A DNA stretch of 64,000 nt from Blastococcus sp. DSM 46786. Its GTDB lineage: Bacteria; Actinomycetota; Actinomycetes; Mycobacteriales; Geodermatophilaceae. This document shows positions 19,238 through 27,483 of this stretch, piece after piece. A model generated the notes under the pieces. The model made no database searches, was not told the DNA's origin, and saw only the letters and a list, made by a program, of their open reading frames with translations. Each line of letters starts with the position of its first letter. Position 1 is the stretch's first letter. Location of the stretch: NCBI RefSeq assembly GCF_900109665.1, contig NZ_FOAO01000014.1:62001-126000 (forward strand). The letters are read 5' to 3'. The position numbers and the translations under genes were made by a program.

Positions 19238-19297
19238 GGCATAGGAAGCTTTACCTGCGGGTTCGGCCACCAAGACGCAGGTAAAGCTTCCTATGCC
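19238..19297. repeat. 60-base palindromic intergenic element, copy 1
   Basis: Perfect 22-base inverted arms (19238-19259 and 19276-19297), starting GGCATAGGAAGCTTTACC, separated by 16 bases. It sits between convergent genes and can act as a bidirectional terminator. A second 60-base copy with the same outer arms lies at 52747-52806, so this is more than a local terminator. Confidence 0.85.
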
Positions 19298-19300
19298 CCC

Positions 19301-19586
19301 TCAGCTGCCGCCGGCGACCGACGGCAGCACCTGCACCACCGCGCCGTCGCGAACCGCCGTCGCCAGACCGCCCTGCCAGCGCACGTCCTCCCCGTCGACG
19401 TAGACGTTGACGAAGCGCCGCACCGCGCCCGCCTCGTCCCGGATGCGCCGGCCGAGCACCGGGTGCCGGGCGGCCACCGCGTCGAGCACCGCACCCAGCG
19501 TGGCGCCGTCCGCATCGACCTGCAGGTGCCGCGCCCCCCCCGGCGAGGTCGGCCAGCGACCCGGGCAGCACCACCTCGACGCGCAT
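19301..19586 (-). pseudogene. MoaD/ThiS-like ubiquitin-fold protein, frameshifted in a G8 run
   Basis: Reading from ATG 19586 gives MRVEVVLPGSLADLAGG, then the frame fails at a run of eight C on the plus strand (19534-19541). Removing one base restores ARHLQVDADGATLGAVLDAV, then RFVNVYVDGEDVRWQGGLAT and the C-terminal VLPSVAGGS. This is a beta-grasp sulfur-carrier-like chain with the near-terminal GG, followed by one extra Ser. The length, 286 bases, is one more than a multiple of three. It lies 11 bases after the Asp-box protein gene, in the pairing seen for such small MoaD-like proteins. A sequencing error, a true mutation or programmed slippage are all possible. Confidence 0.75.
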
Positions 19587-19597
19587 GCCGTCCCCCG

Positions 19598-20677
19598 TCA
19601 CGGCAGCCGGGCCGCCCGCACGACGAGCACGTCGGGCAGGTGCTCGGCCACCAGGGTGAAGGTCTCCCCCTCGTCGGCGCTGGCGTAGACGCAGCCGTCG
19701 CGGGTGCCGACGTACAGACCGGTGGTCTCGTGGTCGTCGGTGCAGAACGCGTCGCGCAGCACCGCGGTCCAGGCGCCGTCGGGAAGCCCCGCGCCGACCT
19801 CGGTCCAGCTGCCGCCGGCGTCTTGGGTGCGGTGCACGCGGAGCCGGCCGTCCGGCGGCACGCGCTGCACGTCGGCGACCAGCGGGACGACCCACGCGGT
19901 GCCGGGCACGGTGGGCGAGGCGGCGATCGGGAAGCCGAAGTCGGCCGGCAGCCCGTCGGCGATCGACGTCCACGACCCGCCGCCGTCGTCGGTGCGGAAG
20001 ACGCCGAAGTGGTTCTGCGCGTACATCCGGGCGGTGTCACCGGCATCCACGGCGACCTTGTGCACGCACTGCCCGTACTCCGGTGGCTCGGGCAGGAAGA
20101 CGGCGCTGATCCCCCGGTTGTGCGGCGTCCACCCGGTGGCCCCGTCGTCGCTGACGTAGACCCCGCCGGTGCTCATCGCGACGGTCACCCGGTCGGAGGC
20201 CGGGTCGGGCAGCACGGTGTGCACCGCGCCGCCACCGGCCCCGGGCTCCCAGGTGGGCCGGTGCGGGTGGTCCCACAGCCCGCGCACCAGCGTGAAGCTG
20301 CACCCGCCGTCGGTGCTGCGCCAGAGGGACTGCGGCTCGCAGCCGGCCCAGACCAGGTCGGGGCGGTCGGCGGAGTCGGGCCGCAGCTGCCACACCCGGC
20401 CGAGCGCGGCGCCGGTGCCCTCCGGGAAGCGGATGGCCCCGTGGTCGGTCTCCTCCCAGCTGCGGCCCAGGTCGTCCGACCACGTGACCGACGGCCCCCA
20501 GTGCCCGTACTGGACCCCCGCCAGCACCCGCGGCGTCGGGCGCCGGGTGTCCACCGAGACAGCCGCCACCTCCTGGGCCAGCAGGTGCGGCCCCTCCAGG
20601 GACCACGTGCGGCGGTCGTCGTCACTGCGGGCCAGCCACAGCCCCTTGCGCGTCCCGATGGCCAGCAGATCGGTCAT
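19598..20677 (-). CDS. Asp-box (BNR/sialidase-like) repeat beta-propeller protein
   Basis: 359 residues from ATG 20677. At least six Asp-box repeats (S/T-x-D-x-G-x-x-W/F) are visible: SDDLGRSW, STDGGCSF, SDDGATGW, TDDGGGSW, TQDAGGSW and SADEGETF. This indicates a six- or seven-bladed propeller. There is no signal peptide, so the protein is probably cytoplasmic, and the sialidase catalytic arginine triad cannot be confirmed, so I do not call it a sialidase. The first blade begins LLAIGTRKGLWLARSDD. It is followed after 11 bases by the MoaD-like gene, which suggests a joint function. Confidence 0.8.
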   Translation of the reverse strand: MTDLLAIGTRKGLWLARSDDDRRTWSLEGPHLLAQEVAAVSVDTRRPTPRVLAGVQYGHWGPSVTWSDDLGRSWEETDHGAIRFPEGTGAALGRVWQLRPDSADRPDLVWAGCEPQSLWRSTDGGCSFTLVRGLWDHPHRPTWEPGAGGGAVHTVLPDPASDRVTVAMSTGGVYVSDDGATGWTPHNRGISAVFLPEPPEYGQCVHKVAVDAGDTARMYAQNHFGVFRTDDGGGSWTSIADGLPADFGFPIAASPTVPGTAWVVPLVADVQRVPPDGRLRVHRTQDAGGSWTEVGAGLPDGAWTAVLRDAFCTDDHETTGLYVGTRDGCVYASADEGETFTLVAEHLPDVLVVRAARLP

Positions 20678-20746
20678 GGCACCCCTCCGGTTCGACGGTC
20701 CTCGCGATGGGGACCGCCGCGGGGGCGGGAACTGAGCGGTGACGCC

Positions 20747-21148
20747 TCAGATCCGCGTGGCGCCGCCCTCGGGGTGCGGCTGCCGGCCGTCGGAGGAGAC
20801 GTCGGGGGCCAGGCGCTGCGCCTCCGCGCGCAGCTGCTCGGCGGCGGTGCGGTCCTCGTCGGCGCGGGCGGCGCGCTGGCGGGCCTCCTGCTCGGCGAGC
20901 GCGGCGCGCTCCTGCACCTCGGCGAGCTCCCGGCGGGCGCGGGCCGCCTGCTCCTCGGCGAGCGCCTGCTCCTTCTCGGCGCGGGCGCCGCGGATCTCGG
21001 CCTCGCGCAGGTGGTCGCGGGCCTCCTCACGCTGCTGCGCCCGCTTGCGGGCCCCCGTGGTCCGCGAGCGCCTGGTCAGCGCGAACGCCACCAACGCCAG
21101 CAGCACCAGCGCCACCACGATCAGCACGACGATCAACCACGGCTCCAC
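20747..21148 (-). CDS. Membrane-anchored coiled-coil protein
   Basis: 133 residues from GTG 21148, after GAGGAGGGGG. One N-terminal membrane helix (about 4-27, LIVVLIVVALVLLALVAFAL) is followed by RRSR and a long helix of Ala, Glu, Arg and Gln (about 35-115) with heptad-like spacing, such as AEIRGARAEKEQALAEEQAA. This topology places the coiled coil in the cytosol. The family has no assigned function and resembles many actinobacterial stress-envelope proteins. The C-terminus is polar and probably disordered. Confidence 0.7.
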   Translation of the reverse strand: MEPWLIVVLIVVALVLLALVAFALTRRSRTTGARKRAQQREEARDHLREAEIRGARAEKEQALAEEQAARARRELAEVQERAALAEQEARQRAARADEDRTAAEQLRAEAQRLAPDVSSDGRQPHPEGGATRI

Positions 21149-21213
21149 GACGGACCCCCTCCTCGGATGCGTCGTCGTGGTGCCCCCCGGGGGTGCCCGG
21201 GAAACGCCCTGTC

Positions 21214-22401
21214 CTACGCCAGCGCGCTGCCGGCGACCCACTCCTCCCACGGGATCGCCCAGTCGTAGATGGCCCCGTCGGCGGCCGAGAGCGTCGGGCC
21301 GATCGAGTTCACGATCTCCACGACGTCGCCGGGCTGCGAGAAGTCGAAGAACCAGGCGGCGCGCTCGGTCGAGAGGTTGATGCAGCCGTGCGAGACGTTC
21401 TCACTCCCCTGCTGCGCCACCGACCAGGGCGCAGCATGCACGAACTCGCCGTTGTCGTTGAGCCGGACCGCGTACTCCACCGGCGTGCGGTAGCCGTCCG
21501 GGCTGTCCACCGGCGTGCCGTAGGTGCTGGAGTCCATGACCCGGTTCCGGTTCAGCTCGGTGACCACGTGCGGGCCGTTGCGGCTCGGGAACTCGGGGCC
21601 GCCGGCGCTCATCGGGAAGGTCTGCACCAGCTCGTCGCCGTCGTAGACGCGCATGGTGTGGGCGGCGGCGTCGGCCACGGAGACGTGCCGCTCGCCGATG
21701 GAGAAGGAGATCGAGCGGTCCTTCTCCCCCCACACGCCGTCGCCGAAGTCGACGCCGTAGAGGTTCGCGTCCAGGGTGACGTCGGTGTCCGCGGGCCAGT
21801 ACGTGGACGGGCGGAAGTGCACCTCGGTGTCGCTGAACCAGCTCCAGACGCCGTCGGTGGGCGTCGAGCTCGTGACCACGAGGTTGCGCTCGACCGCGGC
21901 CTTGTCCACCACCGGCTCGGAGAAGTAGACGCGGATCGGCATCCCGACACCCACCGTCTGGCCGTCGAGCGGGCCGATGCCCGGGGTCACCACCGACACC
22001 GGGTCCACGGTCGTGAAGGACGACGTCGCCGTCGTCGGCTCCGCCGCGTCGCCCGAGGCGGTCGCGGTCACCGTGTAGCCGGTGTCGTAGGCCAGCGGCG
22101 TCTCCGGTGCCCAGAGCGCCGTGCCGTCGTCGTCCGCGTCGTCCTCGACCGCACCGGCGACCGGAGCTCCGCCCGCATCGGTGACGGTGACCCCGTCGAG
22201 TTCGCCGCCGGTCACCGAGATCTCCAGCGGGACCACGGGCGAGACGTCCACCGCCCCGTCGGCGACCGCCAGCTCGATCGTCGCCGGCTCGATCGTCGCC
22301 GCCTCGGCCGTGGGCCCGCCCGCCTCCTCGGCATCCGACCCGTTGCAGCCGGCCAGCAGCACCAGCGCCCCGGTCGCGATCATCGTGGCTGTGCGTCGCA
22401 C
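21214..22401 (-). CDS. L,D-transpeptidase lipoprotein (Ig-like domains + YkuD)
   Basis: 395 residues from GTG 22401. A lipoprotein signal ends in the lipobox LAGC (Cys about 18). Two Ig-like beta domains follow (to about 250), with PIRVYFSEPVVDKAAVERNL in the second. The YkuD catalytic domain contains the invariant SHGCINLS with the nucleophilic Cys, and a downstream aromatic WFFDF. This is the layout of mycobacterial LdtMt2-type enzymes that form 3-3 cross-links in peptidoglycan and can resist beta-lactams other than carbapenems. It is predicted to be anchored on the outer face of the membrane. Confidence 0.92.
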   Translation of the reverse strand: MRRTATMIATGALVLLAGCNGSDAEEAGGPTAEAATIEPATIELAVADGAVDVSPVVPLEISVTGGELDGVTVTDAGGAPVAGAVEDDADDDGTALWAPETPLAYDTGYTVTATASGDAAEPTTATSSFTTVDPVSVVTPGIGPLDGQTVGVGMPIRVYFSEPVVDKAAVERNLVVTSSTPTDGVWSWFSDTEVHFRPSTYWPADTDVTLDANLYGVDFGDGVWGEKDRSISFSIGERHVSVADAAAHTMRVYDGDELVQTFPMSAGGPEFPSRNGPHVVTELNRNRVMDSSTYGTPVDSPDGYRTPVEYAVRLNDNGEFVHAAPWSVAQQGSENVSHGCINLSTERAAWFFDFSQPGDVVEIVNSIGPTLSAADGAIYDWAIPWEEWVAGSALA

Positions 22402-22611
22402 CTCGTCCGACTCCCTCCCCCACCCCGCCCGGATCCGGGCGGGAGCACTCGTCCCAGTGTCCACGGCGGGACGACAGCCGGGGGTGGGATGCGCCACGGG
22501 CACGCCGTGGCGCGCGGTCGCCGGGACGTGGCGGAGAGCACCCGCCCCCGGCGACGGGCAGGGGGTGGTCGCTGGTATGGTTCTCTCTCGTGCCCGGCCG
22601 CCGGGTGCACC

Positions 22612-22684
<73 letters not shown>

Positions 22685-22814
22685 CCACGCAGGACACCGA
22701 GCAGCGGCGATGCCTCCCGGCGTCGCCGCTGACTGCTTTCCCGGTCCTGCGATCTCTTCTTCCGCCCCGAGCATCCCGGCAGCACGGCGGGCGTCGACGC
22801 CCCTGATCCACCGA

Positions 22815-22837
22815 GGTCGGGGGTCGAGTCCCCGACC
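22815..22837 (+). terminator. T-arm-like hairpin downstream of tRNA-Lys
   Basis: An 8-base-pair stem GGTCGGGG/CCCCGACC with loop GTCGAGT, 130 bases after the tRNA. The loop resembles a T loop (GTTCGAGTC) missing one base, and there is no acceptor or anticodon arm beside it. It could terminate the tRNA transcript or be a relic of a lost tRNA gene. Confidence 0.5.
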
Positions 22838-22874
22838 CGCCCGTGACAACAGCGGGCCGGACGCGGCGGCACCG

Positions 22875-22880
22875 TAGGGT
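22875..22880 (+). promoter_or_regulatory. -10 box for a leaderless MFS transcript
   Basis: TAGGGT ends 6 bases before the GTG at 22887. Transcription would begin at or next to the start codon, and no ribosome binding site is present. Confidence 0.55.
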
Positions 22881-22886
22881 GCGCCG

Positions 22887-24044
22887 GTGACCTGGAAGCG
22901 CGCCGTGTTCGCGCTGTTCGCCGTCGCGGCGGGCACCAACGTCCCCACCCCGCTGCTGCTGGTCTACCAAGAACGTCTGGACCTGTCCGCCGAGGTCCTC
23001 ACGGCGCTGTTCGGCTGCTACGCGGCCGGGCTGGTGCCGGCCCTCATGCTCGCCGGCCCGCTGTCGGACCGGCTGGGCCGCCGGCGGGTGGCGATCCCGG
23101 GCATCGTCCTGTCGGGCCTGGCGTCACTCGCCTTCGCCGCGGCCGGGGGCTCCCTGCTCCTGCTGTTCGCCGCCCGCTTCGCGCAGGGCGTGGTCAGCGG
23201 GATCGTCTTCAGCGTCGGCAGCGCCTGGGTCGGCGAGCTGTCGAAGGCCTCCGGGGAGGGGGCCGGGGGGCGGCGCGCCGCCGTCGCCATGACCGCCGGC
23301 TTCTCGCTCGGGCCGCTGACCAGCGGCCTGCTCGGCCAGTACGCCCCGGCGCCCACCGTGCTGCCCTACCTCGTGCACACCGTGCTCGTCGCGGTGGGGC
23401 TGGCGTTCGCGGTGCGGTTGCCCGAGACGGTCGACCTGTCCCCCGGCCGGCGCGGCGGCACGGAGGCGACGCCGGCCGCGCCGCTGGTCCGCCCCGGCGA
23501 CGGCCTGCTCGTGCTGAGCGTGCTGGCCCCGGTGGCCGTCTGCGTCTACGCGTTCCCGTCGACGATCATCAGCGCCGTCCCGTTGCTGGTGGAGCTGCCC
23601 TACGGCGGGGTCGCGGTCACCGGCGTGCTGGCCGGGGTGACGCTCGGCGCCGGCACCGTGGTCGCCGGCCTGCAGCGCCGCCTGGGCTCGTGGACGGCCG
23701 TCGTCGGGACCGGGGCGGGAACGGTCGGGTTCGGGTGCGCCGCCGCGTTCGCGTCGACCGGGGCGCTGCCCTGGCTGGTCCTCGCCGCCCCGCTGCTCGG
23801 CGCGGGCGGCGGCCTCTGCCTGGCGGCCGGGCTGACGCTGACCGCCCGGTTGGCCGCCCCGTCCCGGTTGGGCGCGCTGACCTCGCTGTTCCTCTCCTTC
23901 GCCTACCTCGGCTTCGCCGCACCGTTCGCGATGGCCGTGGCGGCCGGGGCGACGACGGCGACCCTGCCCCTGGCCGCGGCCGCCGCGCTCGCCGCGATGC
24001 TCGCCCTCCGGCTGGTGCCGGTCGCCCGCGCCGGGCAGCTGTAG
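22887..24044 (+). CDS. MFS transporter (drug/metabolite exporter type)
   Basis: 385 residues, GTG start, probably leaderless (TAGGGT 6 bases upstream). Twelve helices are expected. Loop 2-3 carries the MFS motif AGPLSDRLGRRRVAIPG, and helix 5 carries GFSLGPLTSGLLGQYAP, similar to the antiporter motif C (gxxxGPxxGG) of exporters. The substrate is unknown. It is convergent with the branched-chain amino-acid operon, and the two are separated by a strong hairpin. Confidence 0.82.
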   Translation: MTWKRAVFALFAVAAGTNVPTPLLLVYQERLDLSAEVLTALFGCYAAGLVPALMLAGPLSDRLGRRRVAIPGIVLSGLASLAFAAAGGSLLLLFAARFAQGVVSGIVFSVGSAWVGELSKASGEGAGGRRAAVAMTAGFSLGPLTSGLLGQYAPAPTVLPYLVHTVLVAVGLAFAVRLPETVDLSPGRRGGTEATPAAPLVRPGDGLLVLSVLAPVAVCVYAFPSTIISAVPLLVELPYGGVAVTGVLAGVTLGAGTVVAGLQRRLGSWTAVVGTGAGTVGFGCAAAFASTGALPWLVLAAPLLGAGGGLCLAAGLTLTARLAAPSRLGALTSLFLSFAYLGFAAPFAMAVAAGATTATLPLAAAAALAAMLALRLVPVARAGQL

Positions 24045-24056
24045 GCGGACGCGACG

Positions 24057-24090
24057 GCGCCCCCTCCCCGGGTGGGCGGGGAGGGGGCGC
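24057..24090. terminator. Bidirectional terminator hairpin between convergent genes
   Basis: A perfect 13-base-pair stem (GCGCCCCCTCCCC at 24057-24069 pairing with 24078-24090) and an 8-base loop. It lies 12 bases after the MFS stop and 18 bases beyond the stop of the opposite-strand substrate-binding protein. Confidence 0.75.
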
Positions 24091-24108
24091 GGTCAGCAGG
24101 GGCTGCGG

Positions 24109-25362
24109 TCAGTCGGCGGGCGCGAGGTCAGCGGCGAACTCACCCTCGAACGCGTCGGCCGCGACGGTGGCACCGCCGGGCACGTCCGCGGGACGGAGGA
24201 CGAAGGACTGCAGGCTCGGGGATTCGCCCTGCTGGAAGCTCTCGATCGGGACGAGGACGCCACCGGTGTCCACCGACTCGAGCTCGTTGAAGGCTTCCAG
24301 CACGCCGGCGCGGGTCAGGTCGCCGTTCTCGCACGCCTGGTCGAGGACCGTGTCCATGACCGCCGACATACCGTAACCGACGAGGACGCCGAGGCTGGGC
24401 GCGGAGCCGGGATAGGCCGCCTCGTAGGCCTCCAGGAGCTCAGGGTTCGCGTCGAACGACGAGACCGGCGAGGCGACGTACAGGTCGTCCTTGAGCTTCT
24501 GGGCGGCAGCGCCCTGGAGCAGGCCCGGCGCGAAGACCGGGTTGCTGCCCAGGAGGGGCACGTCGAGGCCCTGGGCCTGCGCTGCCGCGGCGACCGACGC
24601 GGTCTGGGTCGGGGCCACGGTCAGGGCGATCGCGTTCACCCCTTCGGCGGCGAACTGGCTGACGATCGCGCTCATGTCCTGCTCCTGCGGGGTGATCTCC
24701 CGCTCGATCAGGGTGAGGCCCCTCGCCTCGGCGACGGCCTGGCTGCCCTCCAGGCCGTTGGCCCCGTACTCGCCCTCGAAGTAGATGTGGCCGACCGTGT
24801 CGCCCTCGGCGAGCAGCCCCTGGTCGAACGCGTAGTCGTAGAGGTTGGAGATCTCCACGTCGTACGTCGCGCCGGGGACCCCGGTGCCGGGGATCAGGGT
24901 CAGCGTCTCCGACCAGGCCGACGGGTAGCTGTTCATCTCGTCGGCTTCCAGCTCGGGAGCCAGGGCGGTGTTGATCGGCGACCCGAGCAGCTGCTGCATC
25001 GCCAGGATCTCGGGCTCCATCGAGCTGTACAGCTGGACGGCCCGCTGCACGTTGTAGCCGGCGTCCTGGACGTTGAGCTCGACGTTGTACTGGCCGCAGA
25101 CGTCGTTCTCCATCCAGTACAGCTCGTTGGCGTTCGTGATGTCCCGGCCCAGAGCGGCGAAGACGCCGGTCAGGTCGGTGAGTGCACCGAGGGTGATCGT
25201 GTCCCCCTCGATGCCCACGTCGGTCTGGACCTCCCCGCCTCCCTCACCGCCCCCGGCGGCTGCGCCGTCGTCCTCGGCCCTCGTGCTGCAGCCGGCGGCG
25301 GTGGCGAACACGAGGGCGGCGGCCAGCGCCGTTGCGACTCTGGTGGTCGGTCGTGATGTCAT
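24109..25362 (-). CDS. Branched-chain amino-acid-type ABC transporter substrate-binding lipoprotein
   Basis: 417 residues from ATG 25362 with AAGGAGC upstream. The lipobox TAAGC gives a lipid-anchored Cys at about 25, then a Gly/Glu-rich linker. The periplasmic-binding type 1 fold (Peripla_BP_6) starts DTITLGALTDLTGVFAALGR. Such proteins bind Leu/Ile/Val, or amides, urea or aromatic acids in relatives. It is the last gene of the five-gene importer operon, 29 bases after livM, an order that can raise binding-protein mRNA after processing. The ligand cannot be settled from sequence. Confidence 0.9.
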   Translation of the reverse strand: MTSRPTTRVATALAAALVFATAAGCSTRAEDDGAAAGGGEGGGEVQTDVGIEGDTITLGALTDLTGVFAALGRDITNANELYWMENDVCGQYNVELNVQDAGYNVQRAVQLYSSMEPEILAMQQLLGSPINTALAPELEADEMNSYPSAWSETLTLIPGTGVPGATYDVEISNLYDYAFDQGLLAEGDTVGHIYFEGEYGANGLEGSQAVAEARGLTLIEREITPQEQDMSAIVSQFAAEGVNAIALTVAPTQTASVAAAAQAQGLDVPLLGSNPVFAPGLLQGAAAQKLKDDLYVASPVSSFDANPELLEAYEAAYPGSAPSLGVLVGYGMSAVMDTVLDQACENGDLTRAGVLEAFNELESVDTGGVLVPIESFQQGESPSLQSFVLRPADVPGGATVAADAFEGEFAADLAPAD

Positions 25363-25391
25363 GTCGTGCTGCTCCTTCGGGTTGGCGATTC

Positions 25392-26600
25392 TCACGTGGA
25401 CGGGTCGGTAGCGGGGTTGCCCGGCGGGCTCGGGGGACGGGTCACCTTGCCGCCGGGACGGCGGGCGCGGCCGAACCGGGAGTTGATCCGGCGGGCGAGG
25501 CCGGCCAGTCCGGCGGGCTCGAAGATGATGACCAGGACGATCGCCAGCCCGTACAGGTAGAGCGCCGCCTCGCCCGCGGCGATCCCGCCCTGCCCGGCGT
25601 CGCTGACGAACGGGAGTGCGTCGGCGTACTGCTGGAAGAGCAGTGGCAGCGCGGTGACGAACAGCGCCCCCAGCGCCGCGCCGGCCACCGAGCCCAGCCC
25701 GCCCAACACGATCATGGCGAGGTAGGAGACCGACAGGAGCAACCCGAAGGACTCCGGCGCGATGCTCCCGATGGACAGCGCGTACAGGACCCCCGCCAGG
25801 CCCGCGTACGCGGAGCTCAGCATGAAGGCCCGGGCCTTGTAGGCCTGCACGTTCACGCCCATCACCGCCGCGGCGGTCTCGCTGTCCCGCAGGGTCTGGA
25901 TGGCCCTCCCCGGCCGGCTGCGCAGCACGTTGCGGGCGAAGAGGTAGGCGCCGACGGCGATGAAGAGGCCCAGGTACCACAGCCGCTCGCTCTCGCGGAA
26001 GGGAACACCCATCACGAAGAGCTCGGGGTCGTCGTTGCCGAAGCTGAAGCCGAACAGCTGGAACTCGGGCACCGACCGGCCGTTGAAGCCGCCGGTGACC
26101 GACGTCCAGCTGTTGAACACGTGCTGACCGATGAAGACGAGCCCCAGCGAGGCGACGCCGAGGTAGATGCCGCCCAACCGCGCCGAGATGGGGCTGAACA
26201 GCAGACCGGCCAGTGCGGCGACGAGCACGCCGGCGATCATCCCGACGACCGGCGGCAACCCGAGCCCGGCCAGGTCGGTCACCCCCAGGCCCCCCTCGTC
26301 GGTGGCCGACACGTAGGTGTAGGTCACCGCGCCGACGGCGAGGAAGAAGGCGTGGGCGAGGGAGAGCTGGCCGGTGTTGCCGACCAGCAGGTTCAGCCCG
26401 ATCGCCCCCACCACGGCGGCGAACACCGCGAACCCGGTCCGCAGCCAGAACTCGTCGAAGTACAGCGGGAAGACGAGCAGGAAGAGCAGCAGCGCGGCCA
26501 GCAGCAGCGGCTTGACCACCGAGCGGCGTCGCCGTGGAGGATCGGCGGGCGCGCCGACCCTGGTGGCGCCGGTGTCGGCGGTGGCGGTCGCCTCAGACAC
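25392..26600 (-). CDS. livM: Branched-chain amino-acid ABC transporter permease LivM
   Basis: 402 residues, GTG start overlapping the livH stop by 8 bases. About ten membrane helices. The core signature GLNLLVGNTGQLSLAHAFF is near 70, and the EAA-like cytoplasmic loop appears as RDSETAAAVMGVNVQAYKARAF near 250. The C-terminus ARRINSRFGRARRPGGK is basic and extended. It pairs with LivH to form the membrane channel. Confidence 0.92.
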   Translation of the reverse strand: MSEATATADTGATRVGAPADPPRRRRSVVKPLLLAALLLFLLVFPLYFDEFWLRTGFAVFAAVVGAIGLNLLVGNTGQLSLAHAFFLAVGAVTYTYVSATDEGGLGVTDLAGLGLPPVVGMIAGVLVAALAGLLFSPISARLGGIYLGVASLGLVFIGQHVFNSWTSVTGGFNGRSVPEFQLFGFSFGNDDPELFVMGVPFRESERLWYLGLFIAVGAYLFARNVLRSRPGRAIQTLRDSETAAAVMGVNVQAYKARAFMLSSAYAGLAGVLYALSIGSIAPESFGLLLSVSYLAMIVLGGLGSVAGAALGALFVTALPLLFQQYADALPFVSDAGQGGIAAGEAALYLYGLAIVLVIIFEPAGLAGLARRINSRFGRARRPGGKVTRPPSPPGNPATDPST

Positions 26601-27483
26601 GGGTCAACTCCTTCGTGCCGAACAGACCGGAGGGCCGCACCAGCAGGACGGCGAGCATCACGACGTAGGGGATGACGCTGCCGAAGCCGCGGCCGAGGAA
26701 GAGGATCTGGTCCTGGTAACCGGCCGCCATGGCCTCGGCGACCCCGATGAGCAAGCCACCCACGAGGGCGCCGCCGGTGGAGTCCAGCCCGCCGAGGATC
26801 GCGGCCGGCAGCGCGCCGAGCGCCACGGTGTAGACCGTCGGGCTCACGCCGGGGGTCGGTGCACCGACGAGGAACAGCGCGGCCACCGCGGCGAGCACCC
26901 CGGCCACGATCCAGGCCACCGCGGAGACCCGGCCCTGCCGGATCCCCATCAGCGCGGCCGCCTCGCCGTCCTCGGCCGAGGCGCGCATCGCCACGCCCCA
27001 GCTGGAGTACTTGAAGGCGAGGAAGAACAGGCCGATGAGCCCGGCGGCCACCGCCAGGGAGATGACGCGGTTGAGGCTGAGCCCGGTGCTGCCGATCCGG
27101 ATCGACTCGCCGGCCCACGGATGGGGCACGTTCAGGATGTCCGAGCCGATCCGCCGGATCATCTCGGTGAGGATGATGATGTCCACGCCGATGGTGACGA
27201 TGGCGAGGCTGATCACCGCCGCGCCGCGGATCCGGTTGATGATCAGCCGCTCGATCAGCAGCGCCACGACCGCGGTGAGCGCGACACCGGCCAGCACGGC
27301 CGGCACGAACCCGATCGAGTCGCTGAACCTGGCGATGGAGTAGGCGCCCAGCAGCAGCAGCGAGCCGTGGGTGAAGCTGACCACTTCGCTGGACTTGAAG
27401 ATGATCACGAAGCCGAGCGCGATCAGCGCGTAGAGGGCGCCGAGCGAGACTCCGTTGAGCAGCAGTGCTAAGAACTGGGTCAC
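26593..27483 (-). CDS. livH: Branched-chain amino-acid ABC transporter permease LivH
   Basis: 296 residues; the GTG at 27483 overlaps the livG stop by 4 bases (GTGA). Typical LivH features: NGVSLGALYALIALGFVIIF at the start, FTHGSLLLLGAY, the RASAEDGEAAALMGI loop that contacts the ATPase, and the end VRPSGLFGTKE. About eight helices. It is the partner of LivM. Confidence 0.92.
   Translation of the reverse strand: MTQFLALLLNGVSLGALYALIALGFVIIFKSSEVVSFTHGSLLLLGAYSIARFSDSIGFVPAVLAGVALTAVVALLIERLIINRIRGAAVISLAIVTIGVDIIILTEMIRRIGSDILNVPHPWAGESIRIGSTGLSLNRVISLAVAAGLIGLFFLAFKYSSWGVAMRASAEDGEAAALMGIRQGRVSAVAWIVAGVLAAVAALFLVGAPTPGVSPTVYTVALGALPAAILGGLDSTGGALVGGLLIGVAEAMAAGYQDQILFLGRGFGSVIPYVVMLAVLLVRPSGLFGTKELTRV

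Noticed and set aside
19598-20677. Exo-alpha-sialidase
   Set aside because: Asp boxes are shared by many propellers; the catalytic Arg triad and a secretion signal are not seen.
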